This document shows positions 46,298 through 55,378 of a stretch of 64,000 bases of DNA, in pieces. Made by a program: the position numbers and the translations under genes. The stretch's first letter is position 1, and each line of letters begins with the position of its first letter. The notes beneath the pieces were generated by a model. The model was not told the DNA's origin. It searched no databases and saw only the letters and a program-made list of their open reading frames with translations. Source of the DNA: Methanomassiliicoccaceae archaeon (GTDB taxonomy: Archaea > Thermoplasmatota > Thermoplasmata > Methanomassiliicoccales > Methanomethylophilaceae). Location: the NCBI GenBank assembly GCA_009778575.1, contig WRJJ01000001.1, positions 1 through 64,000 of the forward strand. Direction: 5' to 3'.

Positions 46298-46675
46298 ATG
46301 AAAATGCCTATTAACGGAAAGAGTGTTCACGGTACAATGGCAATGTTCGGTGATAAGGAACAGGTCCTCAAGGTGGAAGGGTTGGCATTGGGGGAGTTTG
46401 ACCCTTCCGCAGACGGTTTCTACAAGAACGTTCAAGCTTTTTCGTTCAAGGTCAAGAAAAAAAAGGTAATCAACATAAGCATAGTGTCAGATGCGCCGGT
46501 CGACGTGGCCGTTGCAAACGAGAAGGGAGCATCCGTCTCCTACAAAGAAGCGGTCAGGGAGGGAACGGTAGGCCCGATCCCCACCGGCGATAATAAAGAG
46601 ATGGGAATGGTCCTGGGCATATATCCCGGAGACAAAGCGACGGTCAGCGTAGAAGTGTGGATGGCAAGATCATGA
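46298..46675 (+). CDS. Hypothetical protein, predicted beta-rich
   Basis: MKMPINGKSVHGTMAMFGDKEQVLKVEGL...; stop overlaps next ORF. Confidence 0.65.
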   Translation: MKMPINGKSVHGTMAMFGDKEQVLKVEGLALGEFDPSADGFYKNVQAFSFKVKKKKVINISIVSDAPVDVAVANEKGASVSYKEAVREGTVGPIPTGDNKEMGMVLGIYPGDKATVSVEVWMARS

Positions 46676-47784
46676 ATCTCCGCATAGAGAAAGGAAGGAA
46701 CAGGGATTTCTGGGCAGATCAGCTGCCGGAGGGGATATCCTTGGTCAGGGGGTTCGATAAATGGATAATGATCGCGGCCGCAGTGTCTTTCCTTATATCG
46801 CTGGCATATGTGATATATGAGGCGATAACCGCCGGCACGCCGCTGTATGATGTGATGCCTTGGCTGTCGCTCCCGTTCTTTGTCTGCGGCATAATCTTCT
46901 ACATAAGATCGAAATACTGGATCCTTTTGATAATGGCCGCCGCCGGCTCGGTGCTGTGGTTCATCGACATCCCCGTAATGCTGATCTTCCTGGTGCTTTT
47001 CCTGATAATAGGGGCATCCGGAGTGGTGGCGCTCGTCGATGCGCTGCAAAGAGCGATATTCTATCAGGTGCTCCGCACCATTGAGTACATAAACGTCAAG
47101 AACAAGCTCAAAGCGAAGGATAAGCTGATCGCGTTCCTTTTCAACGTTCCTGAGGATATGGACACAAGGAACATCACAATGGACTATGAACTCAGCAGAA
47201 CGAAGATACCATGGAAAGAGGTCGGAAGCTCAATTTCAATGGGACTGATGATCGGGATGTTCATCTGGATATACATCTCCATGAATCCCGCTTTCATGGA
47301 CCTGAGCTCAGAGAGTTCCGTGCCCCTTCTGATGTTCACTCTGATACTCTACATACCGATCCTCGTGATGCCTTGGTCCATCTTCAGGTCGCTCAATGTA
47401 AGGGTCGAGACCAATTACAGGGACTTCAAGATCTACAACGGGATAAGGGCCACCCTCCAAAGGATGGCGGTCCCCGTCATAGCGGCCCTTTTCTTTGTTC
47501 TGGTGGCGATCAATACGTCGGACCTGAACACAGTGGCCTTCTATATCGCGCTGTCCGCAGCCATGATCGTGGGAACACTCACTCTCGCCTCGATCCTGTA
47601 CTACTGGGTGTTCGAGGCGGCCACGGTCAACGATATCGTTTCCAAGTGGAGGATGTTCAGGCCGGTGCCGGTGTTCGTGGGGCTGGAGGCCAATGAGAAA
47701 AGGTCATCCTGGGACGATGTGCCCGGAACCCCCAAAAGAGATAAAGCGGATTTTGGGAAGCTCACTCTCCCCGAAGAAAAATGA
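46672..47784 (+). CDS. Hypothetical multi-pass membrane protein
   Basis: Multiple hydrophobic segments; ATG overlaps upstream stop. Confidence 0.75.
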   Translation: MNLRIEKGRNRDFWADQLPEGISLVRGFDKWIMIAAAVSFLISLAYVIYEAITAGTPLYDVMPWLSLPFFVCGIIFYIRSKYWILLIMAAAGSVLWFIDIPVMLIFLVLFLIIGASGVVALVDALQRAIFYQVLRTIEYINVKNKLKAKDKLIAFLFNVPEDMDTRNITMDYELSRTKIPWKEVGSSISMGLMIGMFIWIYISMNPAFMDLSSESSVPLLMFTLILYIPILVMPWSIFRSLNVRVETNYRDFKIYNGIRATLQRMAVPVIAALFFVLVAINTSDLNTVAFYIALSAAMIVGTLTLASILYYWVFEAATVNDIVSKWRMFRPVPVFVGLEANEKRSSWDDVPGTPKRDKADFGKLTLPEEK

Positions 47785-47803
47785 TCTCCGCCCGGGCCGC
47801 AGG

Positions 47804-48223
47804 TCAGAACTGGTTGCGGAACCCGGGGTTCATCTTGCCTCTTGAGTCCAGAGACCTTATGATGGGTTTGAACACTTCAGCAGACGACATACCGGGGGTC
47901 TTGTTGATACCCAGCAACTCCGGCTCTTTGTTGTTGGTAATGATCACCTGATATCTCTGTTCCGCTCCCTCGACCTCGACGAACGGGAACTCGATGGTCT
48001 TGGCGATATCCAGGACCACGTCGGCCATTAACTGTATGCCCTCCGGCGTAAGGTCGTCCGGCACGGTGATGAAGAATGAGTTCTCTTCAGTATCGCCGTT
48101 AAGCAGGAACATGACCTCAGACTTCCCCATGAGGCCTTTGAACATCTCTCCCTTCTCAGAATCGCCTGCCAGTTCGATGAGTCTTCTTTTTGCAGTGTTA
48201 GGTATGTCGATGTATATCGTTTT
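47804..48223 (-). CDS. Hypothetical protein
   Basis: MKTIYIDIPNTAKRRLIELAGDSEKGEMFKGLMGKSEVMFLLNGD...; alternative upstream start at 48331. Confidence 0.6.
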   Translation of the reverse strand, partial: KTIYIDIPNTAKRRLIELAGDSEKGEMFKGLMGKSEVMFLLNGDTEENSFFITVPDDLTPEGIQLMADVVLDIAKTIEFPFVEVEGAEQRYQVIITNNKEPELLGINKTPGMSSAEVFKPIIRSLDSRGKMNPGFRNQF

Positions 48224-48408
48224 CATACCAAGTATCTTCCACATGACAACCGCAAAGCCGTTCGAATAATTAAGCGATTCCGCGCAACTGACAAAATACA
48301 GCAGAAAATACGGCTCGAAGGCAGTCAACATGTTAATCTCTGTTTCTCAAGAAGATCTTTCTGAAAGGCCGCGTCCTTCGCCACGACTTCACATATTATG
48401 ATAGAACT

Positions 48409-48428
48409 TTTAGGAAACATTTCCTAAA
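48409..48428. promoter_or_regulatory. Perfect palindrome tttaggaaacatttcctaaa (operator candidate)
   Basis: 9-bp arms, 2-nt centre. Confidence 0.6.
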
Positions 48429-48448
48429 TATTTTGAAAATATGAAAAA

Positions 48449-48466
48449 TTAGGAAATAATTCCTAA
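48449..48466. promoter_or_regulatory. Palindrome ttaggaaataattcctaa (operator candidate)
   Basis: 7-bp arms, same half-site as 48409-48428, 39 bp apart. Confidence 0.6.
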
Positions 48467-48639
48467 ATAACGTCAGAGGCACTCTTTCTAACTATGCACC
48501 AATTTGTTTTTCTAAGGCTGTCCGCATGTTGCTGTCACCTAAGGTGTTCTCTGTTAGCCCTTGCTAACGTCCCCATCAGGACCCACTCTCTAGAAAACTT
48601 AAAGATGATACTGCTATTTCCACTATAAGGTCAGTTGAT

Positions 48640-49761
48640 ATGGCGGACGATTTCAAGGTCACACCGTGGGAGGTAAGCGGGGATATCGATTACGATCTCC
48701 TCATGGAGCGGTTCGGTACCACGCCCATTGACGATGCTCTTCTCAAGAGGATCGGCGGATACGGCGAGGCGCACCCGATGCTGAGGAGAGGGATATTCTA
48801 CACCCACAGAGACCTCGGAAAGCTGCTGGACGAGTATGACAAAGGGAACAAGTTCATACTGTATACGGGAAGGGGCCCATCGGGTCATACGCATCTCGGG
48901 CATCTTATGCCGTGGATATTCAACAAATGGATACAGGATGTTTTCAAAGTGGACATGCTGTTCCAGATGACAGATGACGAGAAGTTCCTGTTCAAGGACC
49001 TTACTTTAAAGGATACGCGGTCGCTGGCGTACGAGAACGCATTGGATTTCATCGCTCTCGGGTTTGACCCGGAGAAGACCAAGATCATTCTGGACACAGA
49101 GAACATAGAGACGCTGTACCCGATAGCCCTTAAGGTATCCAAGAAGGTCACGTTCTCCACCGCAAAAGCGGTGTTCGGCTTTGACAACTCTACTAACATC
49201 GGATCGGTATTCTTCACCACCATTCAGGCCGCACCCGCATTCCTTCCCACGGAAAGGGCGGGAAGGCAGGTGCCCTGCCTGATACCGTGCGGGATCGACC
49301 AGGACCCGCACTTCAGGGTGGCGAGGGATGTTGCGCCCGGCCTCAATTATCCTAAACCTACCATGCTTTACTGCAAGATGTTCCCCGGTCTCGGCGGCGG
49401 GGACAAGATGTCTTCGTCCGATGAGTATGGGACGATATACACTACCGATTCTCCCAAGGACGTCAAGAAGAAAGTGGGGAGGGCCTTCACCGGAGGATGC
49501 GTGAGTGTGGAGGAGCAAAGAGAGAAGGGCGGGAACCCGGAGGTCTGCGCTGTTTTCAAGTACAACTATTTCCTCTTTGAAGGGAACGACGAAAAGATAA
49601 ACGAGCTTGCAGATAAATGTAAAAGGGGAGAGATACTCTGCGGCGAATGCAAGCAGGCTCTTTCCGAGAAGATCAACGTCTTCCTCGAAAAGCATCAGGC
49701 GAAGAGAGAAGAAGCGAAAGAAGTGGTCGACAGCATGGCGTTCGACGGATTCAAGTGGTGA
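48640..49761 (+). CDS. trpS: Tryptophanyl-tRNA synthetase (archaeal type)
   Basis: GPSGHTHLGHLMPW ... DQDPHFRVARD ... GGGDKMSSSDEYGTIY. Confidence 0.93.
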   Translation: MADDFKVTPWEVSGDIDYDLLMERFGTTPIDDALLKRIGGYGEAHPMLRRGIFYTHRDLGKLLDEYDKGNKFILYTGRGPSGHTHLGHLMPWIFNKWIQDVFKVDMLFQMTDDEKFLFKDLTLKDTRSLAYENALDFIALGFDPEKTKIILDTENIETLYPIALKVSKKVTFSTAKAVFGFDNSTNIGSVFFTTIQAAPAFLPTERAGRQVPCLIPCGIDQDPHFRVARDVAPGLNYPKPTMLYCKMFPGLGGGDKMSSSDEYGTIYTTDSPKDVKKKVGRAFTGGCVSVEEQREKGGNPEVCAVFKYNYFLFEGNDEKINELADKCKRGEILCGECKQALSEKINVFLEKHQAKREEAKEVVDSMAFDGFKW

Positions 49762-49765
49762 ACAA

Positions 49766-51286
49766 ATGGATATCTCCGGCATAATAGAAGGGCTGAGCTA
49801 CAATGAGAGAAAGCTCCTGATAGCACTCGATGCTTCCGGAGGGACATCCACACCGGCGGACCTGATCAAAGCCGGGGATTTTGAACTCGAAGTGGAGATA
49901 ATGGGGGCCGCATCATGGCTGGAATCCAAAGGGCTGGTCAAAATAGACGAAAAGATCCGGAAGTTCTTCGAGATCGCCGATAAGGGGGCGGTCGAGAGCG
50001 GATTGCCGGAGAGGCGCGCCATGGCGATCATCGACGGCTCGGGCGGAAAGATAGATATGAACGCTTTGTCCGAGAGGATGCCGGGCGGAGAGGACAAGAT
50101 CGCCATAGGATGGCTGAAGAGAAAAGGCTTGGCCGAAATAATCTCCGAGGGCGTGACAAAGAACCTGGTGCTAACGGTAAAGGGGATATCTCTGCTGACG
50201 TCAAAAATGGATGACGAGACCCTGCTGGAAAGAATGGCGGCGTCCCCCATTCACGAGAGCGATGCTGACCATACTGTCATCAAGGACCTGAAAGGAAGGC
50301 AGGGAATGATCCAAGAAAGGATAGTGACCGATAGGTCCATTACTCTGACCGACGATGGAAGAAAAGCGGTCTCAGCCGGGATAGAGCTGAAGGAAGAGGT
50401 AACGGACGTGACAGACCGCTTGATACAAAGCGGCGACTGGGCGAACGTACGATTCAGGAAATACGACATAGGAACATTCGCACCGTCGGTCGCCCCCGCG
50501 AAGAAGCATCCTCTGACAAGGCTTGGGAACGAGATAAGGCAGCTTTTCACGAATATGGGGTTTGTGGAGATGTCATCCGAGTATGTGCAGCCTGCATTTT
50601 GGAACTTGGATGTGCTGTTCACTCCTCAAGACCATCCGGCAAGAGACCTTCAGGATACGTTCTACCTCGATAATCCCTCCAAAGCGGACATAGGGGACGA
50701 CATCCTCGTGCAGAAGGTAAAAGACATACATGAGAACGGAGGGAGCACCGGGTCCACCGGATGGGGCGGCGCATGGAGCAGGGAAAAGGCCGAAGCGGCG
50801 CTGCTCAGAACGCACAGCACCGTGAGCAGCATAAGATACATCGCCGAGCATCCGGACGCGCCTCAGAAGGCGTTCTCCATATCGCGGATATTCAGGAACG
50901 AATCGATCGATTCCACGCATCTTCCCGAATTCACTCAGATAGAAGGGATAATCATCGATGAGAACGGCAACTTCAACATGCTGATATCGGTGATAAAAGA
51001 GTTCTACTCAAAAATGGGGTTCGACAAGGTAAGGATCAGGCCCGCATATTTCCCATACACGGAACCATCCCTTGAGGTAGAGGTGTTCTTTAACGGGAAA
51101 TGGATGGAGCTGGGCGGCGCAGGCATATTCAGACCGGAGGTCGTCGAGCCGTTCGGCGTCAAATACCCAGTGCTTGCGTGGGGATTCGGCTTTGAGAGGC
51201 TGGCAATGCTGAAGTGGGATATCAGGGACATTAGGGACCTGTATATCTCCGACATAGATGATCTGAAGAAGAGCACCGTGTTCTGA
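49766..51286 (+). CDS. pheS: Phenylalanyl-tRNA synthetase alpha subunit
   Basis: HPLTRLGNEIRQLFTNMGFVEM...PAYFPYTEPSLEVEVFFNGKWMELGGAGIFRPEV. Confidence 0.95.
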   Translation: MDISGIIEGLSYNERKLLIALDASGGTSTPADLIKAGDFELEVEIMGAASWLESKGLVKIDEKIRKFFEIADKGAVESGLPERRAMAIIDGSGGKIDMNALSERMPGGEDKIAIGWLKRKGLAEIISEGVTKNLVLTVKGISLLTSKMDDETLLERMAASPIHESDADHTVIKDLKGRQGMIQERIVTDRSITLTDDGRKAVSAGIELKEEVTDVTDRLIQSGDWANVRFRKYDIGTFAPSVAPAKKHPLTRLGNEIRQLFTNMGFVEMSSEYVQPAFWNLDVLFTPQDHPARDLQDTFYLDNPSKADIGDDILVQKVKDIHENGGSTGSTGWGGAWSREKAEAALLRTHSTVSSIRYIAEHPDAPQKAFSISRIFRNESIDSTHLPEFTQIEGIIIDENGNFNMLISVIKEFYSKMGFDKVRIRPAYFPYTEPSLEVEVFFNGKWMELGGAGIFRPEVVEPFGVKYPVLAWGFGFERLAMLKWDIRDIRDLYISDIDDLKKSTVF

Positions 51287-52519
51287 TCAGCCGAAATTCA
51301 CGTTCTTGCCGCTCTTTATGTTATTGGAAAGAGCGTCGATCCTTTCTTTGGCCCTGTCTTTTCTGGAGGCTCTTCTCGCCTTGCTCAGATAACTGAGGGC
51401 CTCGTCGATCTTCCCCCGGTCATAGGCGATGCCTGCCCTCAGCAACAGGATATCATCAATGTTTGTGGCATCGTTGTTGTTGGAAAGCACTTCGCAGGAG
51501 GAGTCAAGAAGTTCGGACGCCTCATCGTATCTTTTCATTTTGAACAGACATTTTGCGGCGATCACCGTTGTTCTGGAGGAAGGTTCCTCGCTGAAAAGGA
51601 GGGAGATCAATTCGAATCCCTTCTCCGCATCCCCGGACAGCATGTATGCCTCAGCCCTTATCATGGTCGCGTCATTTGTGAGGAAATCCGCAAGCATGTC
51701 GGCGCAGGCGAGGGCACCCTCCAGATCCCCGCAGTCTAAGGCCACTTTTGCTTTTATTTTGTAGAAGGACTCGGCATACTTCGGTATGACCGTCATCTCT
51801 TTCATGGTCATAAGGAGGTCCTCGTTCGGATTCTCCAAGAATTCTTCAGACCTTCTCAGGATCAGTTTGCATGCCTCCGTGTTCCTTCCCGCTTTCACAA
51901 GGTGGTGTAGCCTTTCCTGGTCATCCTCATCGTTATCCATCCACCAATCTGCGGCACGGCTGTGCCAGACCTTTGCATTTTCCGGGTCTGCCAATGAAAG
52001 GTACTTGTCGCGGACGGATTCGCTTATGCAGGTCATACCAAAGAAATCGGCAGGTATGACCCCGGTGTTCGTCTCGGGAAGCGTCTTTCTCGGGACCGGT
52101 ACCCTGAAAACGCATGCGAGACCGAATGTCTCTTTATCTTTGACGCTGAGGCTCTCCCACATCACTCCCGGGTCGCATCTCTTCATGTCAAGAAGGGCCT
52201 CAACGGAAATGCCGGAAGACTCAAGCTTTTTCCATAGGATCTCGGCTTCCGCGGCACCGTCCTGCAAAAGATAGTAAGCCTTCCTCCGGGAGCCCGAGCC
52301 TTTAATGTGTGCCTGCCAATCATCGACCTTTCCTGTTTCTTTGAGTTTCTTAAGTTCCAGCGATGCGTGCGCTCGGGAGATACCCAGAACCGATGCGATA
52401 CCGTCCTGCGTAAGATCGAAAGGAATGTTGAATATCTCGTTCGGGGTCATGTTGGGGAACCTTCTCAGATGAAGAAGCGCTCTCTCCCTGATCGTTGCGT
52501 TCTCGATAGACACGGCCAC
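51287..52519 (-). CDS. Winged-helix N-terminus plus TPR-like repeats, putative regulator
   Basis: IRERALLHLRRFPNMTPNEIFNIPFDLTQDGIASVLGISRAHASLELKKLKETGKV; C-terminal helical repeats. Confidence 0.75.
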   Translation of the reverse strand: MAVSIENATIRERALLHLRRFPNMTPNEIFNIPFDLTQDGIASVLGISRAHASLELKKLKETGKVDDWQAHIKGSGSRRKAYYLLQDGAAEAEILWKKLESSGISVEALLDMKRCDPGVMWESLSVKDKETFGLACVFRVPVPRKTLPETNTGVIPADFFGMTCISESVRDKYLSLADPENAKVWHSRAADWWMDNDEDDQERLHHLVKAGRNTEACKLILRRSEEFLENPNEDLLMTMKEMTVIPKYAESFYKIKAKVALDCGDLEGALACADMLADFLTNDATMIRAEAYMLSGDAEKGFELISLLFSEEPSSRTTVIAAKCLFKMKRYDEASELLDSSCEVLSNNNDATNIDDILLLRAGIAYDRGKIDEALSYLSKARRASRKDRAKERIDALSNNIKSGKNVNFG

Positions 52520-52558
52520 AGATAAGGGGGTGATTTATATCATACTTGCGATAATACT

Positions 52559-53416
52559 ATGTTCAAGATGACCGGGGAAACGAGGCTTCTGGTGTGCTGC
52601 GAGAGTGATATCCCATCTGTCAATATGAAGTGCCAGCTTCTGAAAAAGAAGGACTGGGAGGATGCCGGCACTTACGGGAAGGACAGCTACCTTACAAACG
52701 GAAGGACCGTGATGATGACCACTCCCGACCTTCACATAAGGTTGGAGGATATTGACGAGAGGATCGACAGTGCGGGCTTCTCCGTCAAAGAAGTGGTATT
52801 CATGTCCAGACACTCTGCCGCAAGCGGAGAGGCCTCGCTCACCGTGCATCCCATAGGTAATTTCCGCGATAACAAATTCGGAGGAAAGGAGAGGGCCCTG
52901 GTAAAGCCGAATCCCGCACTGATGAGCGATGCTCTGAGAAAGATCTCCAAATATAACGATATGGAAAACTTCAGAGTGTGCTTCGAAGTGACGCATCACG
53001 GGCCATGGCTTGAGAAGCCCACCTTCTTCATTGAGATAGGAAGCGACGAGAGGAACTGGGGGAACGAAAGGGCGGCAGACATACTCTCGGATGTGATCCT
53101 GGACATGGAACCTAACGATCATGAAACGGCGGTAGGCGTGGGGGGAGGCCACTATGCGCCCAGATTCACGGAGGTCGCTCTCGGGTTCAAGATAAACTTC
53201 GGCCACATGCTCCCCAATTATCATCTCGAAGGAAGCAGCGACGAGGAGATCGTCAGAATGGTAAAGGATGCATGCGAGGCATCGGGGACCGGTCTGGTGT
53301 ATATGCACAGGAAGTCTCTCAAAGGACCGGAGGAGAGAAGGATATCCGGTCTGATAAGTTCGGCAGGGTTCGAACTGATAACATCTTCGGACCTGGAGAC
53401 CATCAGCGGGAACTGA
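52559..53416 (+). CDS. dtdA: D-aminoacyl-tRNA deacylase DtdA
   Basis: SRHSAASGEASLTVHPIGN...VTHHGP...GVGGGHYAPRFTEVAL. Confidence 0.93.
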   Translation: MFKMTGETRLLVCCESDIPSVNMKCQLLKKKDWEDAGTYGKDSYLTNGRTVMMTTPDLHIRLEDIDERIDSAGFSVKEVVFMSRHSAASGEASLTVHPIGNFRDNKFGGKERALVKPNPALMSDALRKISKYNDMENFRVCFEVTHHGPWLEKPTFFIEIGSDERNWGNERAADILSDVILDMEPNDHETAVGVGGGHYAPRFTEVALGFKINFGHMLPNYHLEGSSDEEIVRMVKDACEASGTGLVYMHRKSLKGPEERRISGLISSAGFELITSSDLETISGN

Positions 53417-54086
53417 CGTATGTTCCCTTTATCTCATTGCCCAGTATTGCATTCCTGAGTTCTTCGATGTCCCTGCCGTCGACTATCAGGATGTCTATTT
53501 TCTCTTCCATTGCGATCTTTATCCCAAGGGGATCGAATACGCTTGACTTCCCCGCCCCGTGCTCTTTGTAGACAAGTTCTCCCAACTCCTCTATCGTCAG
53601 CTTTGAGAACCTCTCCGCGGAGAGGTCCTTCTTCGGGTCATTGGAGTAGACGGCATCCACAGAGGTCGCGTTGACCACCCGGTCCGCGTTCATCTCTGTT
53701 GCCACCATTGCTGCCACGGCGTCTGTCGTATGTCCGGGTACTGTGCCCCCCATGACAACGATATTGCCGGGGGCCGAGCGCCGGGCAGCCTCTGCCGCGG
53801 TCGCGGGAATGTCCTCCGAAGCGCCCATGGAGATGGCCAGAAGCTGGGCGTTCAGCCTTGTTGCGCCTATGCCCAGCATGTCTAGCTGGTAAGTGCTGCC
53901 TCCCAGTTCCGCCCCGGTCTCAGTGTAGTATCTGGCGATCCTTCCGCCCCCGCAGACAACAACGATCTGCACGGTCTGAGACGCGTCCTTTATCATCCCC
54001 GCAAGCTTCTTTATGTATACTGGGTCTTCTTTGCCCGGTATGAGTACGGATCCGCCGATGGACACAACTACTTTTTCTCTTTTCAT
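53403..54086 (-). CDS. pyrH: Uridylate kinase
   Basis: MKREKVVVSIGGSVLIP...VVCGGGRIARYYTETGAELGG. Confidence 0.93.
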   Translation of the reverse strand: MKREKVVVSIGGSVLIPGKEDPVYIKKLAGMIKDASQTVQIVVVCGGGRIARYYTETGAELGGSTYQLDMLGIGATRLNAQLLAISMGASEDIPATAAEAARRSAPGNIVVMGGTVPGHTTDAVAAMVATEMNADRVVNATSVDAVYSNDPKKDLSAERFSKLTIEELGELVYKEHGAGKSSVFDPLGIKIAMEEKIDILIVDGRDIEELRNAILGNEIKGTYVSSR

Positions 54087-54143
54087 CGCCAATACTTTTA
54101 TAGGAATGCGCAATTGAGATAAATATTATTGGTGGAACAACAA

Positions 54144-55376
54144 ATGAGCGACGCTAATGCTCTGGACAGAGCAAGATACGATTTCAAGAAGGCCATGCAG
54201 GAAATAACCTCATATCGAGGCAGAGGGACCGAGCTGATATCCGTCTATGTGCCGAGCACCAAGCTGATCTCCGATGTCATGGCATACCTTAGGGAAGAGC
54301 AATCTCAGGCGTCGAACATCAAATCGAAATCCACCATGAAGAATGTCACAGGCGCGATCGATTCGATCATGTCCAGACTCAGGACCTACAAATCAGCCCC
54401 GCCGAACGGGCTGGTGATCTTCTGCGGCGAGGTTCCCCGTGCGGGAGACCAGACCAAAATGGTCCAGTACGCACTGGAGCCGCCGGAAGAGATAACGACC
54501 TTCTTCTACAGATGCGACTCGGAGTTCTTCACGGAACCTCTGGATGATATGCTCCTCGATAAGAAATCCTACGGTCTCATCACCATCGACAGGAAAGAGG
54601 CCACGATCGGGCTTTTGTCCGGCAGTAAGATATCGGTAATGAAACACTTTGACTCGCTGGTCCCCAGCAAGCACCATCAGGGAGGCCAATCATCGGTCCG
54701 TTTTGAAAGACTGATCGAGATAGCCGCCCATGAGTTCTACAAAAAGGTGGCGGACCATGCCACGGAGATACTCCTCAACAGAGAAGAGCTCCAGGGCATA
54801 TTGGTGGGCGGCCCCGGCTCGACAAAGGACTTCTTTGTGAAGGAGGAGTACCTGCACCACGAACTCAGGAAAAAGGTCATAAGCCCGCTTTTTGACACAG
54901 GATACACCGACGAATCCGGTCTCAGGGAATTGGTGGATGCGGCAAAGGATACCCTCACGGACATACAGCTGACCGTTGAGAAAGAGTATATGCAGAGGCT
55001 CTTCAGAGAGATAAGGAAACAGGACGGAGGGCTGTCCGCTTACGGAGAGGAGGAAGTAAGGGCGGCGACGGAGGCCGGAGCGACAGAGATATTGCTGCTG
55101 TCGGAGTCCCTCAACAAATACAGAGTGAAAGCGGAATGCAGCTCCGGCCACGCGATAAGAATGACGGTCGGAGACCCGGAGGAGAAGATGGCATGCCCCG
55201 AATGCGGCCAGCTTGTGAAAGTGCAGGAGCAGGAGGACCTCATAGACAACTTCTTTGAGATCGCGGAAGGATTCAACACAAAGGTGCAGCTCATATCGGG
55301 AGATTCAGAGGAGGGCGACATGCTCCTCAAGGCGTTCGGAGGGATAGCCGCCATTCTCAGGTACAGGACAGGATAA
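54144..55376 (+). CDS. prf1: Peptide chain release factor aRF1
   Basis: NIKS motif (ASNIKSKSTMKNV) and GGQ (KHHQGGQSSVRFERL). Confidence 0.96.
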   Translation: MSDANALDRARYDFKKAMQEITSYRGRGTELISVYVPSTKLISDVMAYLREEQSQASNIKSKSTMKNVTGAIDSIMSRLRTYKSAPPNGLVIFCGEVPRAGDQTKMVQYALEPPEEITTFFYRCDSEFFTEPLDDMLLDKKSYGLITIDRKEATIGLLSGSKISVMKHFDSLVPSKHHQGGQSSVRFERLIEIAAHEFYKKVADHATEILLNREELQGILVGGPGSTKDFFVKEEYLHHELRKKVISPLFDTGYTDESGLRELVDAAKDTLTDIQLTVEKEYMQRLFREIRKQDGGLSAYGEEEVRAATEAGATEILLLSESLNKYRVKAECSSGHAIRMTVGDPEEKMACPECGQLVKVQEQEDLIDNFFEIAEGFNTKVQLISGDSEEGDMLLKAFGGIAAILRYRTG

Positions 55377-55378
55377 GT

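Noticed and set aside
48553-48568. gttagc-cctt-gctaac hairpin before trpS
   Set aside because: Short 6-bp stem; too weak to claim a regulatory element.
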